The notes under the pieces were generated by a model that was not told the DNA's origin, did not search any database, and worked only from the letters and a program-made list of their open reading frames with translations. DNA of 64,000 nt from Rhizosphaericola mali (lineage in GTDB: Bacteria > Bacteroidota > Bacteroidia > Chitinophagales > Chitinophagaceae), in assembly GCF_004337365.2 (NCBI RefSeq), contig NZ_CP044016.1, positions 124,001 through 188,000 on the forward strand, given 5' to 3'. The position numbers were made by a program, and so were the translations under genes. Of the stretch, positions 43,401-58,400 are shown in pieces. Position 1 is the first letter of the stretch; each line of letters starts with the position of its first letter.

Positions 43401-46400
43401 CGCCAATGTTGGCCAAAAAAATGGAGAAACTCTTCTTGGAAAAAAGAGCGGTATATTTATGGGGACCGGTAGATGATAAATCTGCTAGAGAAGTCGTAAG
43501 TAAATTGATCTTGTTAGATGCAGACAAGCCAGGAGAAGAAATAAAATTTTATATCAATAGTCCAGGTGGTGTTGTTACAAGCGGTATGGTGATCTACGAT
43601 ACGATCAAAATGATTCAATCTCCTGTCAGTACCATTTGTATGGGATTGGCTGCGAGTATGGGTTCTATTTTGTTGAGTGCAGGAGAAAAAGGTAGAAGAT
43701 TCATTTATCCTCACGGAGAAGTAATGATCCACCAACCAAGTATCGGCGGTTATTTCCAAGCGACATCCGCAGATATTGAAATTCAAGCGATTCAAATTGA
43801 AAAAACAAAATTGTTAGGAGCGGAGATTTTGGCTAAAAACTGTGGCAAAACAGTGGAACAAATTTTGAAAGATTTCGATAGAGATTATTGGATGGATGCG
43901 CAAGGTTCTGTGGAATATGGTATCGTTGATAGCATTATAGATAAATTATAGTTTCAATAGTATTTGTTAAAGCATAGCGTGGTAATTCTACGCTATGCTT
44001 TTCACTTTTATATAAGTTGTATCTTTGCACCTCAAAATTTAATAAATTAGGATCTATATGGCGAAACAGACACAATTACATTGTTCTTTTTGTGGAAGGT
44101 CGAGAGACGAAGTAAAAATATTAATTGCTGGATTAGAAGGACATATATGTGAAAATTGTGTAGAACATGCACAAGAGATCATCGCTCAAGAAATCATGCA
44201 GGACGTCGAAGATAAAGGCGGTAAAAATGGTTTTAAATTGACGATGAAGAAACCTACAGAGATAAAATCTTTCTTGGATCAATATGTAATCGGTCAAGAA
44301 AATGCGAAAAAAATTCTTTCTGTTGCCGTTTACAATCACTTCAAAAGAATCACGCAAAAAAAATCTGCCGAAGACGAAATTGAAATTGAAAAAAGCAATA
44401 TCGTCATGGTGGGAGAGACCGGAACCGGTAAAACGCTTTTGGCTAAAAGCATCGCCAAATTGTTGAATGTTCCATTTGCGATTGTAGATGCAACTGTGTT
44501 TACTGAAGCAGGTTATGTAGGCGAAGATGTAGAAAGTATGTTGACGCGTTTGTTACAAGCTTGTAATTATGATGTGGCTGCAGCGGAGAGAGGAATCGTT
44601 TACGTAGATGAGATTGATAAAATCGCACGTAAGGGAGATAATCCTTCTATTACGAGAGATGTGAGCGGTGAAGGGGTACAGCAAGGTTTGCTTAAAATGT
44701 TGGAAGGTACGGAAGCGCTTGTTCCACCTCAAGGCGGAAGAAAACATCCCGAACAAAAAATGATCAAAATCAACACGCAAAATATCTTATTTATTTGTGG
44801 TGGTGCTTTTGACGGAGTAGATAAAATTATTGCTCGTAGAATCAATACCAATTCTATTGGTTTCAACGTCAATAAAACTTTGGAAGAAGAACAAAAGAAA
44901 AACTTATTGCAATTTGTCAATGCGCAAGATTTGAAATCTTTTGGTTTGATTCCTGAATTATTAGGACGTTTGCCGGTAGTGACACATTTAGATCCTTTGG
45001 ATGCGAAAACTTTGCGTTCAATTTTGACCGAACCAAAAAATAGTTTGATGAAACAATTCAACAAATTATTCGAATTGGAAGGTGTTAAATTGAAAATAGA
45101 TCCTGCAGCATTGGATTTCATTACAGAAAAAGCATTGGAATTCAAATTAGGAGCGCGTGGTTTGAGAAGTATTTGCGAAAATATTTTGACAGATGCCATG
45201 TTTGAATTACCAGGTTCTGATGCGAAAGAATTACATGTAACATTGAAATATGCAAAAGCGAAATTTGACAAAAGCAAAATGAATCATTTGAAAGTTGTTG
45301 CTTAATTTGATTTTTGTAAATAATAAAAAAGGTTATTGAAATGTTTCAATAACCTTTTTTAGGTAATCTAGATAAGACTTTAGTTAAATGAAGGGCATTT
45401 GACTTATTTTTGAACGCAATCACATAATAACTTTAACTATAAATTTTTCATACACATGAAAAAACAATTTCTCTTGATGGGATTATTGGCATCATCTTTT
45501 GCCATGGCACAAAAAAGTGCACCTGTCGAAAAATTTGCTTCGGTTATTTCTCCAAAGGAATTAAAAGCAAAATTGAGCGTACTCGCTGCCGCAGATATGG
45601 AAGGTCGCGAAACGGCTATGCCGGGACAGAAAAAAGCGGCATCTTACATAGAAGCTTTTTTCAAAAAAATAGGTTTGCAACCGGGTGCTGGTGAAGGTAA
45701 ATATCAAATGCCTTACCCTGTATTTCAAGATTCTCTATCTAAATCAGAAGTGAGTTTGGATAATCGAGCATTGACTTTTGGAACAGATTATGCCTTGAAT
45801 ATTTCTTCCTTGGCAAATGGAAATTGGACAGTGGATAACATAGTATATGCAGGTTATGGTTGGCAAGATTCAACGCACAATAGTTATGATAATTTGGATG
45901 TTAAAGGTAAATGGATTGTCGTATTGGAAGGTTTACCAAAAGATATCAAAGCGCACCCTTATGAAATCTACAAATCCACATTTAATAAGATAAATATCGC
46001 TAAGAAACTAGGTGTTGCTGGTATCATAGTCGTAATGAATCATTTGCAAAATCATAGTGCAAAAGGTTTGAAAGGTAATATGTATATCAAGGAAAATAAA
46101 GGTGTCGCGACTCCATTATTACAGATTAGTGATGCTCTAGCCAATAAAATACTACAAACTTCTGGTAAAAGTATAGAAGAATTAAGTGTAGTAAAAACGG
46201 GTGATTACGCTACAAACTTGCATGTTGAATTGGAAAAAATTACCAATCATTTGGAAAGTTCTAATGTGATTGGAGTGCTTCCGGGTACGGATAAAAAAGG
46301 CGAATATGTATTTGTAACGGGGCACTATGATCATTTGGGTAAAAGAGATTCTGTTATTTATTTTGGAGCGGATGATGATGGTTCAGGTACGACAAGTGTG

Positions 46401-49400
46401 ATGCAATTAGCACAAGCATTTGTAAATGCGAAGAAAAAAGGATTTGGACCTCGCCGTTCGATGATTTTTATGACCGTATCTGGAGAAGAAAAAGGATTGT
46501 TTGGCTCTGAATATTATTCTGAGCATCCAACGATTAATTTGGATAGCGCCTCTGTGGATTTGAATATAGATATGGATGGTCGTATTGATACAGAAAGAAA
46601 AACGCCAGATTCTACGAACTATATTTACGTGATTGGGCACGACAAATTGAGCTCTGATTTGCAAAAAATTAATGAAGCCGAAAATAATAAATACACACAT
46701 TTAGTTTTGGACTATAAGTTTGATGATCCAAAAGATCCGAACAGAATTTACTATAGAAGTGATCACTATAATTTTGCAAAAAAGGGAATTCCTATATTGT
46801 TTTTCTATGATGGTATGTTGAAAGCCGATTATCATCAACCATCTGATACCGTAGATAAAATTGATTTTGAATTAATGAGTAAACGTGCCCAAATGGTGTT
46901 CTATACCGCATGGGATATAGCCAATAGAGATGCTATGTTGGTTCGTGATATTCCTTTAAACTAAAAAAACTAAGGAATAAAAAAGTCGCAGTTTTTACTG
47001 CGACTTTTTTTGTACTATAATTTTCAATAAAATTAAAGACCTACTTTCTTTTTGATATCAGAAGGAAGTGCATTTTTATTTACTAGAATAGATAAAGTTT
47101 TGTATTGAACATACGCTTTAGTTACATGCAAATAACCTTTATAGTCATTTGTTTCACCCCAAGAGTTTTTAACGATATAGTATTCTTTACCATTTTGGTC
47201 TTTAGAAAGACCTACGATATGCATACCGTGATCATCTGTAGTCGCGCCATTATCCAAACCTTCTTGTCTGTTTTCTGGAGTGATGGCTAATTCTGTTTTT
47301 GGACTATCGAATAAAGCTTTTTTATCTTCAGGGCTTAATCTTGCACCTTTTAGAGCTGGAGCATTTTGTGGCACATATGCAACACCATTTGGCCAACTAA
47401 AATATGGCTCAGATACATCTGTTCCCCAAGCAACTGTATAACCATTTTTCAATGCATTGTCAATAATTGCCGTGAAGTCCGTTGCTGGTATATTGTAATC
47501 CCATTGGAATGCCCAGTTGTCAGAAACCATCATCATTGCTTTTTCCCAATAAGGTGTATTAGTTTGAGAAATGAATTCGATATAGTTGTTAGGATCTAAA
47601 CCTACGACTTCTTTTGCAAAAGATTTAGCATTATAGCTTTTTCCATTATAGTTAAAGTTTTCTGGAACTTGACCTAAATAAGCATCCATCGTACTATTGA
47701 ATGCTGTTTTCCAAGAAGGTGATTTGTCGCTAGATTTTACTACTGCATCCAACATTCCTTTGAGAATGCCTTGCATTTCATTGAAATTATTTTTTGTAGC
47801 ACCATTGATCAATCCTGTATATGCAGACTCAGGAATGGCACCATATTTTGCATACATATTGATAACATCATGTGGTTCGCCACCGTCGCCCCAGCCAAGA
47901 TTACCGCCTAGTTTGACGAAATTATCCGCTTTGTCAACATAAGAATTTCTAGCCGTAAATATTTTGGAAAGAGGTAAAGGTTTTTTCCCTGCTTTGATCA
48001 TTTCTGATTCCAAAAATGAGTTCGTCGAATAACTCCAGCATGTACCAGATGATCCTTGGTTTTCGATAGGTGTGACGCCAAGGTTAATAACATCCGTAAA
48101 TTGATAACCTTTTTTAGCTGCAGAACTTTGATTTTCATTAGCTTTTTTCACTAAATCATCCTGAGCGAAAGATTTTTGAGTCAATAAAAAGAGCGCCAAT
48201 GCGGCTACAAATACTTTTTTCATTTAATTAAATTTGTTTTAAAAAACGCAATCAAAGATAATAATTGATAAATATTTTACCTACATTATTTAATATTCAT
48301 TAAGAATTTCCTTTATTTTAAGAAAATTTTGGTTAGTTATGACGCAATCGACTAGGATAACATTAGAAGATATATTTGTTACAGAAAAATACAAACCGCA
48401 AACTTATACAGATGTAAAGACTATAAATGATCCATTGCAAATTAGAATATCTGCTATTTTGCAATCAAAGGGTTGGGATATTACAATTGCAAACTATCAT
48501 ATTCATCCAAAAAATGAAAATCTTATACTGGTTAGTTATGATCAAAAGTCGATCTATCGTCGGTCATTTTATGTTAAAACACTTCTGTTAGATCTGCAAA
48601 ATGAGGACATTATAACTATTGAGGATTCACAGATTCGTTTAGTAGCGTTTTCTCCTGACGGAAATTATATCAGCTATATAAAAAGCAACAATTTATATGT
48701 TTATAATTTAGACAATAAAGATTGTAAAGCCATTACCGCTGATGGACTATATAATCATATTATTAATGGTCATACTGATTGGGCTTACGAGGAAGAATTT
48801 GGATTTACAAAAGCCTATCACTGGAACGCGGATTCGACTAAGATTGCTTATTTGCGATTTGATGAGTCTTTGGTAAAAGAATACGACATGACGATCTATA
48901 GTGAAAACTATAATCAAAATTATTCCTATAAATATCCAAAAGCTGGAGAGAGAAATGCAGTTGTGAGTGTACATATTTATGATTTGCATAGCCAAACTAA
49001 CATAGAAATATCTAGTTCATTGGCATTTGAATATATACCCAAGTTAATGTGGGTAAATGATCAAATATTGGTCTTTACCTTAAATAGACTACAAAATAAA
49101 TTATGTATTTATTTGCAAGATTTTAAGTTAGGTACTTTGAAATTGATCTATGAGGAAAAAGAGGAAAGATATATAGATTTTTATGCAGATAGTTATATTA
49201 TAGATGGTGATAAATTGTTGTTTTATAGTGATCTATCTGGCTATAAAAATTTGCATAGCTTGGATCTTGTAAATTTCCAAGCTACACAGATTACAAATTT
49301 TCAATTTGATATTTCAGATACTATTTTCATAGATCTGGAAAATAAATATATATATGCTTCGGCTGGCTATCCAACGCCGATGGATCGAAATATTATTGCT

Positions 49401-52400
49401 ATAAATTATCAAACCAATATTATCCATCGGCTCACCGAGGAGACCGGCTATCATGAATTATTTATGGATAAACAATTAGATAACTGTGTATTGCAATATT
49501 CCAATTTGAATAGTTTACCCCAAGCATGGAATTGCAAAATATTATTGGATGATAATTTCCTTCCTTATTTGAACAAAGAAAAAATTATAATTGATAATGA
49601 ACGTCTAGAATCTGAACTAAATCCATTGAACTTGCCTATTTCGGATTTAATAACTATCGAAAATAAAGATCATGTTGCAATTAATGGTTGGTTGTTAAAA
49701 CCTACTAATTTCTCAGAATCTAATAGTTATCCATTACTCGTATGTAATTATGGCGGTCCTGGTTCGCAAATGGTATTGAATAAATATGGGATGGTTAACT
49801 ATTGGCATAAATTCATGGCAGAAAAGGGATTTATAGTTGCTTGTTTTGATAACACTGGTACGGGGAGTCGTGGCGCAGATTTTCGAAAAGCTACGTACAA
49901 AAAACTTGGTCAACTAGAAATTCAAGATCAAATAGACATCGCACAACATTTTTCCAACTATAATTATATCGATAATTCAAAAATTATCCATTGGGGGTGG
50001 AGTTTTGGCGGCTTTATGAGCTTGTTAGCAATTACCAAGGGCGCAAATATCTTTACTCATTCTATTGCTATTGCTCCAGTGACAGATTGGAGATGGTACG
50101 ATTCAATTTATACAGAAAGATATATGCAAACTCCCGAAACAAATCAAATCGGTTATGAAGAAAATCGTCCATTTCACTATTCTGATAAAATGAGGGGTAA
50201 ACTATTGTTGATTCATGGAAGTGCTGATGATAATGTACATATTCAGCATAGTTTGTTGTTTTCTGAAGAGCTTATACAAAAAGACAAAGCGTTTGATATG
50301 TTTATATATCCCAATAAAAATCATCGAATTACTGGTGGAAATACAACTTTACATCTATGGAAAAAAATAACTGCTTGGCTAGAGCAGTTATAGTACTTAA
50401 TAATCTGTTTTATCTGTTTTATCTTTCCATTTTTCAAATGGCAAGATTTGATTGTCGGATTCATATTGTATAAAAGGGATTTTTCTTTCGTTGTAAGAAA
50501 GATTAATCTCTTTGTATATAAAATCATCATCGAATCCTGCACTAGCCGCATCTATCTTGGTCGCTGCAAATACGACTTTAGTTGGTCTTGCCCAATAAAT
50601 AGCACCTAGACACATAGGGCATGGTTCGCATGAGGTGTATAAACTACAACCTTCTAATTGAAAACTTTTTAAATTTTTACAAGCATTACGGATGGCAACT
50701 ACTTCTGCATGTGCTGTAGGATCATTTTCACTCGTGACACTATTGGCTCCTTTGCCTATAATCTGATTGTTTTTAACGATAATACATCCAAATGGTCCAC
50801 CATTGTTATTTTCTACATTTTGTTGTGCTAATTCAATTGCCATTTGGATAAATTCTTTATCCTTTTCATTTAACATATATGCAAACTTTTATTTAATAAT
50901 TGGAATTGATATTTGCTACAAATTCATTCCATTTTTTATTCCAATAGTTGTGTGCTTGTGTTTTTTCGGAAGTATCAAGCAAACTATAATTAATAGAATT
51001 TTCTACTATTTTTTTCAACATTTTAAAAGAAATATCCCAAGCCATAATCGCAGACCAATAGTCCAAACTAACCCCCGTATATTGGAAAATCGCAGGGTCG
51101 TCAGAACTGATCACTATTTCATTACCATTATTGATCAAAATATGTGCTGGATGCATTCTTAAATCTGGCATATATCCCAATATCTGGTTGCTCATTGGGT
51201 TAACTTCAACACAGATATTTTGTTTTCTAAATGCCTCCATAAGTGCAGGATAGTAAACTAAGTTAATTCCGTGGCCTACTCGAGGTGTATGTACTAAAGC
51301 TGCATCATACAAGTTTTTATTATATTCCCAAGTACTTTCTCCAGCATGCAGTATCAGTGCCAATTTATGATGATAAACTTTGGATAAGGAGTCACTTAAT
51401 ATGTAAGCTTCTTTATAGTATAGTCCAGTATGTCCCGCATCTTCCTCTGCAACCAAGTCATAACCTTTAATGATTGTTGGATACCTAGATTGATAGTAAT
51501 ATGCTCTTTTTATATCCTCAACTATTGTTTCTTTTGGTAAAAAACGTATGTTGGTATAAATAAGACTATAGGTGAATTCTGGTAAAAAATTTTTTCTAAT
51601 TCGATCTGCTGCTAATTGGTAATAGTGAATTACGGAGTCTGTGTTATAATAACCTTTCTCATGATCCAAACTATACAATGAATCAGCTAAGTGTTCTCTC
51701 AACTCCACTTGGCTAATGCCATCTGCTACCGCATTTGAAAAAATATTATACAAAACATCTTGGTAAATTGGTTGATAACCAACAAATCCATTGATTCTGT
51801 TAAATCGATATTCAAATTCTTTCCAAATATCCGTTCCTGGTTCCGTTTCTTTTTTATCAAAAACTAATAGTTGGTAAAGCTTCTCCTTAAATTGTGGATC
51901 TTTTTTCAATAGTTCGCTTCCCAATTCAAATCCAGCAGGCGCATTTTCTTTTTTGTAAAAATGAATTTCACCTAATAGTTTCTCTTTATGTTTCGCATCC
52001 CAATACACATAACAATTAGGCAAAATAGTCACTTGCTCTACCAACCAATGATAATCCAATCCTGCGGAAGGATGCAAATGCAAAAAACCGCCTTTTGGCA
52101 TTGAATGTATGAGTTGGTATAATTTTGATCCATAGATTTGTTCCTTGGCTCCGTAATATGCATTGGAGAATGGATAGTTATGCGATTGCTTGTATTGCGC
52201 ATATAAGCTTTGTTTCAAGGCTTCATATTTAATCGCAGCTTTTTCCTCTGCTGGATTGAGTCCAATGTGCGCATCAATTTTTAGCAAACTATCTTTTTTA
52301 ATCAAATTTTCCCGATCGATATCATAGTTTTTACTCAGCGTTTTTACATCCGTATTTGAATTATTCGAATAATTTTTTTTCTGACAAGCCGATAACGTGA

Positions 52401-55400
52401 CAAGCAACATTGAAAACCATAAAACATCTTTGGAAAATCTAATCATATATATCATTTCAAACAAAAATAAGTGATTATTGAAAAGTCTCACCATCCAGAC
52501 AATAATTTACGATTTCCTAACTTTCTTATATCAACAATCTAAGTTAACTTCGCTTGCATCACTTTTTTCCATAAGATATTGAGATACATGAAAAAAATAT
52601 TCAGTTTTATTTTCGTTTCCATACTTATTTCTCCTGCATTTGGACAAAATAATAGTAAAAAAATAGCGACTAAATTAGCACGTCCCAAATTGGTGGTAGG
52701 ATTGGTTGTCGATCAAATGCGTTGGGATTATTTGTATAGATTTCATGATTTATATGCCGCAAATGGTGGATTTCGTCGTTTATTAGGTGAGGGTTTTTCT
52801 TGTGAAAATACTTTTATTCCTTATATGCCTACTGTTACAGCCGCTGGACATACTTGCATTTACACAGGTTCTGTTCCTGCAATACACGGGATCGTTGGTA
52901 ATGATTGGTTTGATAATTTGACTAAACAATATGTCTATTGTACAAGTGATACAACTGTAGAGACGCTTGGTAGCGATAATAGTAAAGTTGGCGAAAATAG
53001 TCCTAGAAATATGTTTGCAACGACGATTGGTGATGAATTAAGGTTGGCTACCAATTTTAAAAGTAAGGTAGTTGGAATCGCGTGTAAAGATCGCGCCTCC
53101 ATATTGCCAGCAGGACATAATCCAACAGCGGCGTATTGGTATGATGCAAAATCTGGTAATTTTGTGTCGAGCACATATTATATGGACACTTTGCCTGACT
53201 GGGTAGAAAATTTTAATGGAAAGCATCGTGTAGATTCTTTATATACCAAAAATTGGGATTTAGTTGAGCCCAAAAGTGTGTATGAAAAATATGCCTCAGA
53301 AACAGATCAAAATGATTACGAAGCGACACCGATAACCGCAGGACAAAATTCATTTCCCTATAATCTGACACAATTTATTGGTAAAGACTATGGAAAAATA
53401 ATGTACACGCCTTATGCCAATACACTCACTGCAGATATGGCAATTGCAGCATTGAAAGGGGAAAATTTGGGTAAAGGAGAAACTACCGATATGTTGGCAA
53501 TTAGTTTTTCCTCGCCAGACTATATTGGCCATGCGCAGGGTCCCAATTCATGGGAACAATTAGATGATTATTTGCGTTTGGATAAAGAAATTGAACGCGT
53601 TTTAAATGCGTTAGATGCACAGGTCGGTCGTGGTAATTATACGGTATTCTTATCTGCGGATCATGGTGCTGCGCACGCAGCTGGATATTCTATTGCACAT
53701 AAAATGCCTGGTGGTGTATTTGACGGTAAAGCGGCTAAAAATGACATGAATGAGCAATTGAAACAGAAATATGGATTTGGAAATATTATTAAGGATATCA
53801 TGGAATATCAAGTTATCCTCAATGATGAATTGCTTTCTCATACAGAAAATATCAATAGAGAAGATTTGACGAATTGGATCATCAATTATTTAATAAAAAA
53901 ACCAGAAGTTGCTTCTGCATTTGCATTCAATAAATTGAGTCAAACTATCTTACCTGAAGTACAAAAACAAAGAATTACGAATGGTTATTTTGCGCAACGC
54001 TGCGGTCAGATTCAGATTATTTTAAAACCAGGATATTTTGATGGTTCTAAATTGGGTACGACACATGGTGAGTGGAATCCTTATGATTCGCATATTCCAT
54101 TGGTGTTTTATGGTTGGGGTATAAAAACTGGATCAACCAACCGTGAAACTTATATGACGGATATCGCCGCTACTCTAGCAGGACTATTACATATTCAAAT
54201 GCCGAGTGGTTGTATCGGAAATGTAGTAACAGAAGCATTAGAAAATTAAGATTTTGATTTTACATAAAGATGGCTAGGATTCTTTCCTAGCCATCTTTAT
54301 GTAAATTTTAATAAGCTGGATTTTTCTCTAATCTAATTTTTTACTATCAAATGTTGCTTTCTTTAGATTATTCTTTTTAGTATTCAGATTATTTGGTAAT
54401 GTATATAATTTAGGATTAACTTTCGAAGTATCTCCTTGATATACCCAAGTCATATTATTGATATATTTATTAAATGCCTTGTCTACATCTTCCAACGAAA
54501 CTTTATTAATGTCAGCATTCAATGTATTAGATCTTTTCCAATCACCATGTAAAACTTGATTCGATGCGTAAGAAGATGCCTGAGCAGAATTTGTTTCTTG
54601 TTTGTAATAAGTAGTAGTAAGATAAGTGGTTTTCATATTTTTTAATTCATCTGCAGAAAATCCGTCTTTCTTAACTTTCTGAATCAATCCGCGTACAACA
54701 GCAATATATTTATTTGGATCTGTTGTTGTTACATATACAGCAGAACTACTTGTTGCACCTCCATTGAAGTATGCCATCGGAGCATAGGACAATCCGTTGT
54801 TGGTTCGTACTTCTAGAAAATGTTTATCATAAAATATACGCATCGCCAATTGAAATGCATTGTAGTCTGCAGAACCAGGCGTCGGACCACTAGTGATACC
54901 TTCTATATAATTTGTTGCATTCTCTTTTGTTTGAGATGTAAAAGTATTTTTGGTGGGGTTATACATATTTTTGTTTAGGTGGAACGGATTTCCTTGAGGT
55001 ATTCCAGCTAAAAGCGTATGGATATAAGTTTCGATATCTGCTTTATTTAAATCTCCTACTATAACTATAAACATTCTAGATTTTTCTAAGATAGATTTAT
55101 AATAGTTTTGTGTTTCAGTTAAGGAAATACTCTCTAATGTTTTTTCTGTTCCATTAGGATTCTTTTCATAGTCCTTGCCTGGAAATGCAGTTTTTCTGAC
55201 CATTTGTTCCAGTGATGCATCAGGATCGGATTCATTAGATTTTAAGGTATTGATTGCATCTTGTTTTATTCTTGCAAATTCTTTTGGATTAAATGCAGGT
55301 TTTTTGATTGCTTCAACATATAATGGCCATACTTTACTAAAATCACTATTGATACAATTCATTCGAATAGTTGCATAATTCATAGATGTATTTGCATAAA

Positions 55401-58400
55401 TATATCCATTGACTTTATCTAATTGATCTTTAAATTGATTTTTAGTATAGTTGGCTGTTCCGCATTCAGTAAGTGCTGTCATCGCAAGAGATTCAATTCC
55501 TTGCTTGGATAAAGGATAATTTTGTACGCCACCTTGTAAGATTGTCTGTATCTCAATTATATCATTATTTTCAACAGGTTGTACTATAACTTTTACGCCA
55601 TCGACGGTCATCTCATAAGCTTTGGATGCTTGCGCCTTAGAATTTATTGACCAATTTAAAAAGATAGAGCTTAACAGAATATATTTAAATATTACTTTTT
55701 TCATGTTAATGTATTGATTGCATTATTGAATTGGTTTAAAGAAAGAAGCGGGATGTAATGCTTTATTCATTTCTGGATTGATAATCATACCAGCAACGTG
55801 TGGTTTATTTACAATATATTTTTTTGCGTATGCAAGTACGTCCGCCTTAGATATTTTTTCCAAATTAGAGAAATAATCACTAAAATAATCTAACGATGCA
55901 CTGCACCACCAAAATGTTAACTGACTAGCTAATGCAGATGGTTTTTCCCTTTCTCTAATTTGTTGGCGTTTGAGTTTTTCTTTCGCATCATTCAACTGTT
56001 CGTCTGTGAAATAATTTTCGTCTCCCATCATACTTATCTGCGTTTCTAAACTATCAATACATTCCTTCAAATTTTTTGGATTGGGCATTAGGTAGATAGA
56101 AATGGGTCCAACATACTTTGCAGTTTGATAACCAATACCTGCATAAGTTGCCAGACCAGTATTAACTAAAGATTGTTGGAATTTGGATGAATTTAATCCC
56201 AAAATTGTACTGAAAACATCTGCCGCTAAAGTAGCTGCGGAATCTTTGCGGGTGTCTGGTCCTTGCCACTCCATCATTATAAATGGGGTTTGAGCTATGC
56301 TGGACTCTTTTACAAAATAATCGGTATGGTCCAACGGTTTAAATTCAGGTATAGGATATTGAATTTGTGGATTGACGGCACTTCTTTTCCAGTTTCCAAA
56401 TATTTGTTCAATTTCAGTCATTACTGATTGATGTTGCACATCACCACAAACAACTAATAATGAGTTATTTGGTACATAATATTTATTTTTTATAATCATC
56501 ATTTTTTCAGGAGTTGCCGTATTGATGATATTATGATCCCCTATAGGATTTTTTCTAGTCATTAAATCGCCCCACATATTCTTACTGACGGCATACCATA
56601 ATTGAAAATCTGGACTACTTTCAGCTCTTTGAAATTCACCATCTACCACAGGTCTTTCTTTAGCCATATCTTCCGGGCGATAAATTGGAAAACGTATTGC
56701 TGAATTCATGAAATGTAAGCCGGCATCTAGACTGTCTTTTGGAATGGTAAAAAAATAATTTACCCTTTCTTCTCCCGTAGTTCCATTCCATATTGCACCG
56801 AGCTCTTGCGTACGTTTCAAAAATTTCTCTTGATTTGGATAGTCATTGTTTGCTTTAAAGAACATATGTTCAAATAAATGGCTGAGACCACTATATTCAG
56901 GACCTTCTGTATAAGCTCCATTTTTTACCGCAATTTCTATTGTGGCTAATGGAACTTTACTATTTTCTATAACAACGACTTGTAGACCATTGGGAAGGCT
57001 GTCCCAAAAATACCCTTTAGGTAGGCGTGATTGTGCATAGGCCCCCATTCCAAATAGGAGCAGCCCTAGGGTCAGGGTGAACATTTTCATTTGTTTAGTT
57101 TTAATTAAGTGTTTAAATATGCAATAGCTCTATAAAGATAAGTGGAACCTAGCAATAATAAAATTAAATTATAGTTTGGTGTTTTTGTTTGCAATTAAGA
57201 TGTGGATCACCAAATGCTTATATTTTTAGACTATACAATGCTGATGCTTATCTAGCTTTTACAAATATTTTCAATGAAGTTTCTACAATAATCATAGCAT
57301 TATTAAATGCTTGGAAAGCAAATGTGAATAGTTTTTGTAAGTGGTGTTCTGGGGTTTAGTGACAATATTTTCATAGCTTATTTATTTTAAAATCAATAAG
57401 CTATGACATTTTAGTTAGATGAGATGGGGCGTAGCCAAATTGCTTTTTGAAAGAAAATGAAAAGTGTGACAAGTCCTCAAAACCTAGATCTAAATATATG
57501 TCTGAAGGTTTTTCTTGTTTTTTATCTAGCAAAAAATGAGCTTCTTTGAGTCGCATAGTAATTAACCAATGATTGGGCGTATCATTAAATATTTCTTTAA
57601 AATCTCTTTTAAAGGCGGATAGACTGCGCCCTGTTAAATAGGCAAATCGTTGTATACTTACATTGAATTTAAAATTTTTAGTCATGAACGCTTCTAAATT
57701 TATTTTTTCAGGTTTGCCGAAATCAAAAAGTACTCCTGAAAGCTCGGGTTGTGATTTTAATAAAATCAATAAAAGTTCTTCTCTTTTTAATTCTGCAAAT
57801 GGCTCTTCAATTTTCCCCAAATGATTATAGAGCGGCATTAGAGATTGGATATAATTCGGTATTAATTCAGTTGGTTTTATTTGAATAAAAACATCATTTG
57901 AATTAAACTTAGTAATGTTGGTTTTGTATTTTTCTTGAAATCGTTTAAGAAAGGACGCATCAAATATGACAAATATTTTTTCAAATGCATCATTAATTTT
58001 TACCTTATTATAACGTCCTAAACGATTTTTTCGGATGAGACAATAGTCTCCCGAATTTAAAATATGATGTTTGTTACCATCATAACCATGTATAGTTCCC
58101 TTTGCTAAATATAAAAAAATATGTTCAGGAATGAATTGTTCTGGTGATATTTCGGGACCTATATAACAAGATTTTATTTCTGTTGCTCTCATTTTACTTC
58201 GCTGCTTTTTTTATGTCTTCAACTTCTAAAATAGATTTCGAATATCCTTGGGTTGCAGTATTTATCATGGCTCGCCCTAAAGTTTCTAAACTTATAGAAG
58301 GAAATAAAATACTAAGTATAGGATAGAGAAACTTATGAATATAACGATTGTAACCATATAAATGAATTTGCCCTTTTGTGGGTTTCATCAATGCTGGTCT